A stretch of 27,283 nucleotides of DNA, from the NCBI GenBank assembly GCA_002470645.1, contig DKNE01000030.1, positions 1 to 27,283 of the forward strand. The letters run 5' to 3'. Below are positions 8,310 through 17,183 of the stretch, piece by piece; the first letter of the stretch is position 1; each line of letters begins with the position of its first letter. Origin of the DNA: Patescibacteria group bacterium UBA7396. Its GTDB lineage: Bacteria; Patescibacteriota; Gracilibacteria; BD1-5; UBA6164. Both the position numbers and the translations under genes were made by a program. Below the pieces are notes generated by a model. The model searched no databases, was not told the DNA's origin, and saw only the letters and a program-made list of their open reading frames with translations.

Positions 8310-9989
8310 ATGTTAAACTATATAAAATTGGATTTGTTTTTACAAAATAATTTTCAGGAAGCTGAGAGTATGAGCAATAGGGAAGAGGTGAAAGTAAAAT
8401 CACTCGAAACAGGACCTGATTTATCTCATTTATCTTTAGAAAATAGAGAAAGAGTAAATACTTTAAGAAAAGATTTTGAAACATTAAAACTTTCTGAAAA
8501 ATTTGTTGGAGGTATGGAATGAAGATTAAGAACGGCTCTTTTAAAAGACGGTGATCCTAAAGATAGAGAATATCATGAAATCGCCGAAAAGATTAAAAAA
8601 TATCAATGAGAATTAAAGCAATATTGAGCACAATGAGCAGAAATTCAAAAAGAATTATCACAATTACTTGGTGAGGTTCAAACTGAAATCAAAAAACTTT
8701 CGCCTCAAGAAGTAAATGCATTAAAATCGATAGATAATAAAGATTTTTTAAACATTCCTCCTGAAAAAAGATTGCAATATATTACTAAAAATCATATAGA
8801 TAGTAGTGAAGTTGCTTCTTGAGACACAAAAGAGATTGATTTTACTTTTTCTTTTGAAGGACAATTTAATAGAGAATTATATTTAAAAACTACTGCATGA
8901 CAGGTTTTACCAAAAGAAGTAGGAAATGTTATAGTATGAGGAAAAACATATTCTAGAACAAATGTATGAGGGGAATTTTTTACTTTAGGAAATGAAAGAT
9001 TAACTATTCATGAATGAACAAAGATAGAAATAGGAGCTTTAAGAACTGCTCAAGATATAGAACAAATGAATACTATAAATACATCTAAGATTTCAGAATA
9101 TTTAAAAAATAATACGGATGCTCATCCAAAAATTGTTTCCGAAGCGATAAATAGAGGAATTGATCCAAAATTTGCAAATATAGCATTTGGAGATTTAGTT
9201 AAAAATATACCAGATGAACAAGTAATGACAGTTTTAGAAGATGCTTTTACTGAATTTGATAGATATAGAGGAAACTTTAATATATGAAATGAATTACAAG
9301 ATGGAAAATATTCTGAGACATTAGTTATGGGACTATTGACACAATTTTCAAAAGATTGGAAACAATCAGCAAAAGATTATTGAATTTCCCCAGAAAGAAT
9401 AAAAGCAGCTGAAACAAATGGAGAAGTATACTATTGAATGGATGCTTTAGCAATACAAAATGCAGACTCTATGCCAGATGGGACTTATTTAAAATGAGAA
9501 CAACTTTTACAAAATCCTCAGTTTTCAGCTAAATTAGATAAAGTTTGCGCTTCATTATGAGCTAATAGAGAAGATTTGATTAAAGTTATGAAAGCAGAGT
9601 CTCGTTTAGACCCAAGAATTGTAAACAAACAAAGTTGAGCAACATGACTTATTCAATTTATGCCAAGAACAGCAGCTTGATTAGGAACTTCAGTTGGAAA
9701 TATCAGGGCAATGACCTGAGTAGAACAACTAGATTTAGTAGAAAAATATTTTAAACAAAATTCAAGAGGGTATAATTTATCAACTATTGAAGATTTATAT
9801 AAAGTTGTATTTTTCCCATTATCTCTATGAAAATCAAATGATTGGGTATTTGATGCAAAAGATGCTCCCGCTCATAAAGTTGCATCTCAAAATCCTTGAA
9901 TATCAAAATTTTCTCAAAGAAGTGATGGATTAATTGATGGGCATACCTTCTCAAAATATGTAAATAACCATGTTTCAAGACTTGCTTAA
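8310..9989 (+). CDS. large protein with C-terminal lytic transglycosylase (SLT) domain
   Basis: The 559-residue product has charged, helical N-terminal stretches (EIAEKIKKYQGELKQYGAQG) and a central part without recognised motifs, with GKTYSRTNVGGEFFTLGNER suggesting a small beta domain. A C-terminal goose-lysozyme/SLT-like domain starts at about residue 420. That domain shows REDLIKVMKAESRLDPRIVN then KQSGATGLIQFMPRTA; the catalytic Glu is E430 in KAESRLD. Such domains cut the glycan strands of peptidoglycan. There is no signal peptide, so export by another route or a role from inside is needed. It follows the PilT-type gene by 36 bp. It ends in a perfect terminator palindrome. Confidence 0.8.
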
Positions 9990-10024
9990 AAAAATAAACT
10001 CTCAATTGAGAGTTTATTTTTTTA
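9987..10024. terminator. perfect 38-bp palindromic bidirectional terminator
   Basis: Two 19-base arms are exact reverse complements (centre AATTGAGAG), with T-runs on both sides. The palindrome begins on the TAA of the transglycosylase gene and lies 27 bp from the end of the convergent ndk gene. Confidence 0.85.
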
Positions 10025-10050
10025 AGGCTTTAACGGTTTTGATAAAATGA

Positions 10051-10497
10051 TTATCCAACAATTTTATCAGAAATTTTTTCATAAGAAGTGATTTCACCAT
10101 CTTTGAAAAATCTTTTTAGTTCAACTGCAGCAGTTTCAGCACTGTCTGAAGCATGAATGATATTTGCATCAATAGTAAGAGCAAAATCTCCTCTAATTGA
10201 TCCAGGAAGAGCTTCAGCTGGATTTGTTGCACCAGTTAAATTTCTTACTGTTTTTATAACATTGCTTCCAGAGATTGCCATTGCAACTACAGGAGCAGAA
10301 GTCATATAAGCTTTAATTCCAGGAAAGAAAGGTTTATCAGCTAAAAAGTCATAGTGTTCACTTACGATTTCATCGCTTAAAAGCATCATTTTCATTCCAA
10401 CAATTTTCAAACCTTTGTTTTCAAATCTTGAAACTATTTGCCCAATTAATCCTCTTTGGATTGTATCTGGCTTTAATAGCACTAAAGTTGTTTCCAT
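10051..10497 (-). CDS. ndk: nucleoside diphosphate kinase
   Basis: The 148-residue enzyme passes the gamma-phosphate from ATP to other nucleoside diphosphates. It opens with METTLVLLKPDTIQRGLIG, the family N-terminus. The active-site segment is DANIIHASDSAETAAVEL, where His is the phosphate carrier. GATNPAEALPGSIRGDFAL is the family's nucleotide-binding loop. Length is normal for the family. It is the only well-conserved complete protein here without any TGA codon: all eleven glycines are GGN. It stands alone with its own promoter and converges on the transglycosylase gene. Confidence 0.97.
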   Translation of the reverse strand: METTLVLLKPDTIQRGLIGQIVSRFENKGLKIVGMKMMLLSDEIVSEHYDFLADKPFFPGIKAYMTSAPVVAMAISGSNVIKTVRNLTGATNPAEALPGSIRGDFALTIDANIIHASDSAETAAVELKRFFKDGEITSYEKISDKIVG

Positions 10498-10529
10498 TTT
10501 GTGGTACTTAACAAATAAAATGTGTCAGA

Positions 10530-10556
10530 ATTATACAAAAAAAAATTAAAAATCAA
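10530..10556 (-). promoter_or_regulatory. promoter of ndk
   Basis: On the minus strand TTGATT (10556-10551) and TATAAT (10535-10530) are 15 bp apart, 33 bp before the ATG. The -10 box is a perfect consensus. Confidence 0.5.
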
Positions 10557-10571
10557 ATTTAAGATTGTATT

Positions 10572-11240
10572 TTATTCTAAAATATATCAAACATGAGGAA
10601 CGGTTTGAAGAGGAAAATCATCTCAGAGTTTTTTTCTCAGTTTTGAAAGTGTTACGTTTATAGTGTTTTGGGTGACATCAGTTTCACATCACCAAATGAG
10701 TTTTACAAAATCCTCTTTTTTTATCAGTTTTCCGATATGGTGCAGAAAATAATTTAAAATAATTTTTTCTTTTTTATTTAAATGATTTATAGGGACTCAT
10801 CTTAGAAAAACTTCATTTGAACTTACATGAAAAGAAAGTCATTTGTATACGATTTCGGTACGCTCAAAAGTATTATATAATCGTCTTAAAATCGCATTGA
10901 CTCTTGCTATAAGCTCTTCTGGTGAAAAAGGTTTGGTAATATAATCATCAATTCATAATCAAAATCAAAATAATTTTGTGTCAACCTCTCCAAAACCTGA
11001 AATTACAATTATTGGTTTTGTGATATTTTTACGAGTTCTGAGCTCACTAATGATATCATAACCAGAGCCATCTCAAAGAGAAATATCAATAATATAGAGA
11101 TCACTAATATCTTCAAAAAATCATGATTGCATAAAGTCATGGTATCCATGATATTCAGAAACGAGATATCAGCTTGATCTTAATTTTTTTGAAATATTAC
11201 TTCTGAGTAATTTTTCATCATCTATAAGAGATATATGCAT
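10572..11240 (-). CDS. OmpR/PhoB-type two-component response regulator
   Basis: The 222-residue product has an N-terminal receiver domain, MHISLIDDEKLLRSNISKKL, with the acidic pair at its start. The phospho-acceptor Asp lies in LYIIDISLGDGSGYD, and the conserved Lys in DDYITKPFSPEEL. The C-terminal winged-helix DNA-binding domain contains LNKKEKIILNYFL and ends DVTQNTINVTLSKLRKKLG then VPHVGYILE, typical of the OmpR class. No histidine kinase lies next to it, so the partner is elsewhere or it is an orphan regulator. It is transcribed from its own promoter towards ndk, with 74 bp between the genes. Confidence 0.92.
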
Positions 11241-11270
11241 GAAAATAAAAGTTATATATATTTAGAATGT

Positions 11271-11298
11271 ATTATATAAAAAAGTTATGAGAACGCAA
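11271..11298 (-). promoter_or_regulatory. promoter of the response regulator gene
   Basis: On the minus strand TTGCGT (11298-11293) and TATAAT (11276-11271) are 16 bp apart, 30 bp before the ATG. Confidence 0.5.
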
Positions 11299-11403
11299 GA
11301 TTTAATAAAGAAAGAGAACTGAAAAGTATTTCTTATTTTAGTATATTTACATTTCATCATTTTTTTAAATATTGAGCTTGATTTTTTATCTTTATTTTTA
11401 TAA
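11287..11403 (+). CDS. possible 38-residue single-span membrane peptide
   Basis: A short open frame begins MRTQDLIKKENGKVFLILVY and continues as a hydrophobic stretch LHFIIFLN to ELDFLSLFL, then TAA; one Gly is TGA. A charged start followed by a single membrane-spanning stretch is a plausible small membrane peptide. No ribosome binding site is seen, the frame overlaps the response regulator promoter and the next promoter, and A/T-rich DNA gives hydrophobic frames by chance. Doubtful. Confidence 0.25.
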
Positions 11404-11404
11404 T
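11378..11404 (+). promoter_or_regulatory. promoter of the DUF2177/DUF1295 pair
   Basis: TTGATT (11378-11383) and TATAAT (11399-11404) are 15 bp apart, 27 bp before the ATG at 11432. Confidence 0.45.
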
Positions 11405-11431
11405 GAAATATTATTTATTAATCATAAAAAT

Positions 11432-11848
11432 ATGATGATATTAAAATACTTTTTAACTTTTTTGGCTTGATTTTTTACTTTGCTCGTTCTTGATTATATT
11501 TGGCTTGGTAGTGTTACCAAAGACTTTATTATCAGGGAATTTTGAAATATGGTAATGGTTCAAGATGGAAAAATTACTATCAATATTTTGGCTTGAATAT
11601 TAGCTTGGATAAGTATTTCTCTTTTGGTCGTTGTTTTTGTTTCTACTAAATATACGAGTCTAAAAGATGTATTACTGTATTCAGCGCTTATATGATTTTT
11701 GAGTTATAGTATGTATGATTTAACCAATTTAACTTTTTTGAATAATTATTCTCTCAAGTTTACAATCGTTGATATTGCTTGGGGAACTTTTGCTTGTAGT
11801 ATGGTATGATTGACAAGTTATTTAGTTTTTAGTAACTTCCCGAAATAA
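11432..11848 (+). CDS. DUF2177-family membrane protein
   Basis: The 138-residue product has four hydrophobic segments and the family's N-terminal signature, a first helix ending in a DxxWLG motif: LTFLAGFFTLLVLDYIWLGS. A later segment, GFLSYSMYDLTNLTFLNNYS, matches the family's conserved YDLTN sequence, and VDIAWGTF matches the last helix. Length fits (family about 130-140). The function is unknown. The stop codon overlaps the start of the next gene (TAATG), so the two are translationally coupled. In other bacteria DUF2177 genes often sit beside DUF1295 or lipid-related genes, which agrees with the neighbour here. Confidence 0.8.
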
Positions 11849-12591
11849 TGCTCCATATATTTTTCATAATACTTTTTTTGTATTTTTTACTTTTTTTGCT
11901 TTCAATACGACTCAAAGATAATTCTATTGTGGATGTTTTTTGGGGATTTGGATTTGTTCTCATTTCTTGGTATTTATTTTTTGATAATAATCATTTTCAT
12001 ATTTGAAATATTTTATTTTTAGTTTTGATAAGTCTTTGGTGACTGAGACTTTCGGGGAGTATTTTTTTAAAAAAGATACAAACTAAAAAAGAAGATGCCA
12101 GATATGCAAAATGGAGAGGAGAGTGGAAATATTTTTATTTGAGAAGTTTTTTTCAAGTTTATATTTTGCAGATGTTTTTACTCTTTATAGTTTCAGTACC
12201 TCTTTTTATGATTTTTCAAAATACTTTAGAGATAGATTTTGTATTTTTAGCTTGATTTCTTGTTTCAATATTTTGACTTATTTATGAGACTTTAGCAGAT
12301 TATCAACTCTCAAGTGCTATAAAAAATAAGACTTTTAGAAGTGGTGAGATATTTACTTGAGGACTTTTTCAATATTCTAGGCATCCAAATTATTTTTGAG
12401 AAATTTTTTTTTGGTTTTGAGTATTTATAATTTCGCTCAATTTTAGTTTTTGGGGATTTGTTGGATTTTTTATGATAGCTTTTTTACTTCTTTTTGTTTC
12501 TTGAATTCCTATGAAAGAGGAAAGATATAAACTAAAATCAAATTGGGGAGAATATAGCAAGGTTTCAAAGATTTTGCCGAAGTGGTGGTAG
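11848..12591 (+). CDS. DUF1295-family membrane protein (steroid 5-alpha-reductase-like)
   Basis: The 247-residue product has six or seven hydrophobic segments. The C-terminal signature of the DUF1295/ICMT-reductase group is clear: GLFQYSRHPNYFGEIFFWFG, then GIPMKEERYKLKSNWGEYS. The N-terminal part VDVFWGFGFVLISW and RYAKWRGEWKYFYLRSFFQV also match. The superfamily includes NADPH-dependent double-bond reductases and methyltransferases acting on lipids; the substrate here is unknown. Start-stop overlap (TAATG) ties it to the DUF2177 gene. A strong terminator follows after 29 bp. Confidence 0.85.
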
Positions 12592-12620
12592 AGAGCAGTT
12601 TGAAAAGAATATGTTTAAGA

Positions 12621-12650
12621 AAAACCCTAGAACGAATGTTCTAGGGTTTT
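12621..12650. terminator. bidirectional terminator between the DUF1295 gene and the toxin gene
   Basis: A 13-bp perfect stem (AAAACCCTAGAAC with GTTCTAGGGTTTT) encloses a GAAT loop. The stop codon of the minus-strand toxin gene (12649-12651) overlaps the arm. Confidence 0.85.
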
Positions 12651-13050
12651 AATATCCAAACAAATCATATATTTCTTTATGATTATTTTTTATTTCTTGC
12701 TCCCACCAAGTAGTCTCATTTGCTCAAGATACATCTGTTTTTGAATATATTAGTAAAATTTCAGAGGGTTTTCTTTCTTCATCAACAAAAACAATAATTC
12801 TATTTCATGAAGTTTTAGCTGATTCATTTGATCATACTATTTTAAATTCACATTTTGCTAAATATCAAGAATCACATATATGTATTTTTTCTGCTTTTGT
12901 ACTTAAAAGAAAAGTATCAATATGTGATAACATATTATTAATTTCTATAAATGTAGCATCCCAAGTTTTATATTTTCTTATAAAACTTTTCATAAAATGT
13001 TTTTTAGCATACTCACTTACTAAAACAACATAATTTCAACTAGTATACAT
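12649..13050 (-). CDS. putative toxin of a Panacea toxin-antitoxin pair (RelE-like features)
   Basis: The 133-residue product starts MYTSGNYVVLVSEYAKKHFM. Its second half, CEFKIVGSNESAKTSGNRII followed by VFVDEERKPSEILLIYSKTD, resembles the beta-sheet core of the RelE/HigB-type ribonuclease toxins, where a gly-lys-ser stretch precedes two strands and then an acidic and a basic residue. The start overlaps the antitoxin gene by 11 bp, so translation is coupled. Position directly after a Panacea antitoxin is the main evidence that it is a toxin; the RelE resemblance is moderate and a new toxin fold is possible. It terminates in the hairpin it shares with the convergent gene. Confidence 0.65.
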
Positions 13051-13723
13051 TTTCTAAATCTTCTTGAGTTATAAGACCATATGGAATAATTTCCTTATCA
13101 TAAGATACCAACCAAGGTAGTTGTTTGTGAGTAAAATCAACTATTTCATGAGTTTGTTTTCATTTCCATTTTTTTGCTATATCTTGGAGCATATTTAATT
13201 CATCCTCTGATAGTTTATCACTACTCGGAGTTCAAATATTCTCAATTAGATGTGATCTTCATTTAATTTCAATTGCTATATAATCTTCTTCAAAAAGTTC
13301 TTCTAATGTAGAAAAATAAGCATCTGGAACAGGTCATTGAGCAAATTTTTTATATTCTAAACCTGTAATTGGTACTAAATTGTAATAGTACCAAGCAAAA
13401 TCAAGCAAATAACAAAGTTTTGCTAATTTTGTTTTTGTTATTTTACCATCATCATCAGCTCAATATTTTATAAAATTTGTAATTATTTGTTTGTATTTAT
13501 CCCAATCAATATTTTTAGAACTTAAAGTTTTAGTATCAGTTTCTATAAAATTATCTATTTCAACTCATAAAAGTTCTGACAATTTCACAGCTTGTCATAA
13601 TGTAGGTTCAATATTTCCCTTTTCGAGTTTTGAAAATGTTTGACGAGTGATTCAAAGATATTTTGCTACTTCATCTTGAGTAAGTTTTTTTTCTTTTCTT
13701 ATAGTTTCGATATTTGCTATCAT
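13040..13723 (-). CDS. HTH-Panacea (DUF4065/SocA-like) antitoxin
   Basis: The 227-residue product is a two-domain fusion. Residues 1-65 are an XRE-type helix-turn-helix (IRKEKKLTQDEVAKYLGITR, then FSKLEKGNIEPTL). From about residue 80 a Panacea domain follows, with LAKLCYLLDFAWYYYNLVPI then LEYKKFAQGPVPDAYFSTLE; Y..GPV is the domain's signature. Panacea domains neutralise many unrelated toxins (PanAT systems), and the HTH suggests it also represses its own operon. The toxin gene overlaps its last codons. A tight palindrome and a TTGACA promoter lie just upstream. The C-terminal SYDKEIIPYGLITQEDLENV part is probably the toxin-binding tail; that is inference. Confidence 0.85.
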
Positions 13724-13754
13724 AATACATTGGTTAGTATTAATATGTAACTAT

Positions 13755-13815
13755 AGTATAATATTTTTTTATTTTTGTCAAAAGTATTTGACATATTTTT
13801 AACATAAAATGTTAA
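13755..13815 (-). promoter_or_regulatory. promoter and candidate operator of the Panacea toxin-antitoxin operon
   Basis: On the minus strand TTGACA (13781-13776) is followed by TATACT (13760-13755), spacer 15 bp; TACTAT at 17 bp spacing is an alternative. A palindrome, TTAACATAAAATGTTAA (13799-13815, 7-bp arms), lies 18 bp upstream of the -35 box and could bind the antitoxin's HTH domain. The operator is inferred. Confidence 0.4.
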
Positions 13816-13824
13816 AATAGTTAA

Positions 13825-13973
13825 CAATTTGATTTGACAAAATATATTAAGTTTTTACAATATGTTAACTTTAATTTTAATAAAACTCAAAAAATGACTC
13901 CGAAAGAATTCGAAAAATTACACGCTTAATGCAGTGTTTTTGTTAAGATAATTCGTGTCCAGTTTTTGGGGGT
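13825..13973 (+). pseudogene. relic of an IS3/IS481-type transposase C-terminus with IS end
   Basis: An open frame without a start (13825-13929, 34 residues then TAA) reads YIKFLQYVNFNFNKTQKMTP then KEFEKLHA, the characteristic tail of integrase-core (DDE) transposases of the IS3/IS481 type, whose C-termini carry an NxxRPH-like stretch followed by LTPxEFE. Upstream, a TAA at 13822 closes the frame, so the catalytic part is gone. About 25 bp after the stop, GTGTCCAGTTTTTGGGGGT (13955-13973) looks like a terminal repeat of such an element. No matching left end is visible, so this is a scar. It fills most of the 316-bp gap between the Panacea operon and hsdR. Confidence 0.55.
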
Positions 13974-14007
13974 ATTGACAGAAGGATTCTTTTGCAAATT
14001 GGAGAAC

Positions 14008-14041
14008 AAAAAAACTAGAAAATTAATTTTCTAGTTTTTTT
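14008..14041. terminator. perfect 34-bp palindromic terminator of the hsd operon
   Basis: Two 17-base arms are exact reverse complements (AAAAAAACTAGAAAATT and its complement), with T-runs on both sides. The hsdR stop codon (14040-14042) lies in the right arm. Confidence 0.85.
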
Positions 14042-17000
14042 AAGCATAAACACTTTTTCCTTCACCTACATAGTTGTCATACACATGAAAATAAACATCA
14101 TCTACTTTTTCTTTTAATACATTTTCATTATAACTTTGTGGTAATTCATCATATAAAAAATCTTCTATTGTGATTTTAACTGAAGCTCTTGTATCAGCTT
14201 TTTTTCTCCAATCTAAAACAAGTTTTTCTTTTCTCAATTTTTCAAGTAAATCATGAGCTATTTTTTTGATTTTCTTCTCTTCATCTGGTGAAATATCTTC
14301 TTTTAAAAGTATATCATACAAAGCAAGTTCTTCTTCTGATAATCATTCCATTTTTCATCTTCTATCTTCATCATTTAACATTTGAGCTAAAGTTATAAGA
14401 GCATTAAATGTGTCATCTACATTTTTTGATCCTGAATTGTATTCTCAAAGTATCAAATTAAGTTTATCAATAAATCTTTTTCTAGATTTATTTTTTTGTA
14501 CCATTTCCTCTATTTTTTCTTCAATAGCTGTTTTAAAACTTTCAAGTTGCATATTTTTTCTACTACTTGCAAAGTAATTTTTCAAAGCTTCAAAATCTAT
14601 TTTACTCAAGTCTTTTACTTCAAATTTTTTCTCTATTTTATACTTTTCAGTTACCAAAGATTCATCAAGTAAATCTTCCATTTCTTTTTTGATTTCATCT
14701 AGATTATATTCATCTATAGAAAGACTTCTTATTCTTTCATTTATGATATTTAAAAGTTGAATATAATCACTAAATTCACTTGCTTTTACATCTGGAAGTA
14801 TAGATTTATAAAGGAGATTTATTTTTGAAAATGAGTTTTGAAACTCTTTTTTTGTTTTTTCACTTGATAAAATAGTATTTACAAAATCTTCTATTATCTG
14901 TATTTTTTGCAATCAATTTGCATCAAATATATCTTTTAAACTAAGATTTAATCATCTCAAAAACAAACTCATTTCTGATTGTTCTTGTTTCAACCTTATT
15001 ACTAACTCTCATTTTTCTTTTATGATATCTCAGATTTGATTTCATTCTTCTGTAGAAGCATAAATAGAAAGTGCTTTTTGAAGATTATAAAAAACTCCGA
15101 TATAATCTACTATCAATCCATTTGTTTTTTCTTTATAAACTCTATTTACTCTGGCAATAGTTTGCATAAGAGTATGATTTTTTAGAGGTTTATCTAAATA
15201 CAAAGTTGTCATATCTGGCACATCAAAACCTGTGAGCCACATACTACAAACAAAAACAAGTTTTAATTTCTTTTCTCATGGTTCATAGCTTGTTTTTTTG
15301 AAAGCTGTTTCTAGATCATCATTTTGAATTCTTTTTCTAATAGGTGCAAAATCAATTCATAACTCTCTAAAAGTAGCTATTTCATTTTGATTATCTCACA
15401 AACTTATCATAACTGCAGTATCTAGTTCGTTTAAAAACTTTAACCTATTTTCAAGCTCTGCTTTGTGTGTATTTGTTAATTTTCATTTTAATTCTTTTTC
15501 TATACTTTCTCTATAATTTTTTAACTCTTCATTTACTTTCACATACATTCTTACAGCTGTTTTTTTATCAATAGAAACAACCATAGCTTTTCAAGTATTT
15601 CATCTCTCTAAATAGTGTTTTACTATATCTTTTGCAACGGTATTTAATCTATCTTCAGAAGTTAAAATCTTGTATCAAACTTGAAATTTTTTCTCCAATT
15701 CTTCTGATTCTTCATCATTTAAGTTAAAACTATTTTGGATTTTATCTATTTCAGCTTGCAAGTCTGGATTGATATTTTCTACTTCTGGAACTCTATTTTC
15801 ATAATAAATAGGAACTGTTGCTTTATCTTCTACCGATTGGGCAAAGTTATAAACAGAAACATATTCTCAAAATACTTCTTTTGTTTTCTCTTTTTCTTCA
15901 GCTATTAAAGGAGTTCAGGTAAACCCTATAAAACTTGCATTTGGAAGAGATATTCTCATATTCATTGCAAGAGTGCTATATTGACTTCTATGAGCTTCAT
16001 CAGTGATGATTATGATATCATTTCTATCACTTAGAATTTCTGGATCTTGGAACTTATGAATTAGTGTAAAAATATATCTATGATCTGCTTTTAACAATTT
16101 CTTTAAATCTTCTACACTTTCAGCATGAGTTTCTTTTGTTTTTACAATTCAAGCATTTTTATAACCTTTTGCAATTTGTTTATCAAGTTCTGTTCTATCT
16201 GTAACAATTACAAAAGTAAAATTTCCTTTAAATTTTCTATTGATTTTTTGAGTCAAAAACATCATAGAATATGATTTTCCACTTCATTGAGTATGCCAAA
16301 AAACTCAAAGTTTCCCGTTCAAATCTTTTCTATTTTCTACATTTTTTAGTGCTTTATTTACTCATAAATATTGATGATTTCTTGCAACTATTTTGATAAT
16401 ATTTCATTTTGATTCATCAAATAAAGTAAAGTTTTCAAATATATCTAAAAATCTTGTTTGCTCACAAGTTCATTTTAAAATAGTTTCTAAGCTCAATTTT
16501 GGACTTTCATTTTCATCAGCTACTTTTTTCCAATCATTAAAATGTTCAAATCAAGAAGTAATAGCTCAGATTTTGCTTTCAATACCATTTGAAACAATCA
16601 AAATTGCATTGTACCAAAATATTTGTGTAATAGTGTCTTTGTAATCTTTTATATTGTTATAATATGCATCTTTTAGATTTTTACCTGCTCATTTAAGCTC
16701 GATAAAAATCATAGGAATACCATTTACAAAACCAATTAAATCAGGTCTTCTCGTATACAATTCTCAAGTAATCCATAACTGACTTACCAGCATAAAATCA
16801 TTATTTTCTGGAGTTTCTAGATCTAGTACTTTTACTTTTGTTATTTCATCATTTCCATCATCATCTGTATAACTAACCGTTACTCAATCTTTTAGCAAAT
16901 CATATATTTCTTTGTTTGCTCTTTCTAGTGACAAAGTACTTCTATCTTGGGTGATGATTTCAAGAGCCTTCAAAATAGCCTCACTTGGTAAGTCAGGATT

Positions 17001-17183
17001 TAGTTCTCTTAATTTTGGTTCAAGAAATTTTGTAAGAACTACTTCTCATCTATTATTTCTTGCTAGTTTTTCTTCACCTTCTTTTGTGAATGCATCTATA
17101 AAACAATTTTGTCACCATAGATTTTGAAATATTTCTATAGCTGTTTTTTCTATAAGATTGTTTTCTGTAAATTGGTTAGTCAT
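14040..17183 (-). CDS. hsdR: type I restriction enzyme, R (endonuclease/translocase) subunit
   Basis: The 1047-residue frame is intact only with TGA as Gly. The N-terminal nuclease core (PD-(D/E)xK) is at about residues 145-165 (RRPDLIGFVNGIPMIFIELK). The helicase motor follows: Walker A FWHTQGSGKSYSMMFLT near residue 300, the DEAH box IITDEAHRSQYS near 394, then FIGFTGTPL, VFVCSMWLTGFDVPD and LMQTIARVNRV (motifs V and VI). A long charged helical C-terminal part should bind the methylase core. HsdR cuts unmodified DNA after ATP-driven translocation, only in complex with HsdM and HsdS. It overlaps the preceding 383-residue gene by 8 bp and ends the operon. No disabling mutation is visible. Confidence 0.96.

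Noticed and set aside
13894..13929. Separate 11-codon peptide gene starting at ATG 13894
   Set aside because: The frame continues upstream without a start and fits a transposase tail, so the ATG is an internal Met of a relic.
12600..14041. Duplicate of the ssrA 3' end marking the far edge of an integrated island
   Set aside because: Searching by eye for the T-arm sequence GAGATTCGAACTCG and its surroundings found no second copy.
14040..17183. hsdR as a pseudogene broken by several stop codons
   Set aside because: All apparent stops are TGA in a single frame and sit between conserved motifs; with code 25 the gene is complete.
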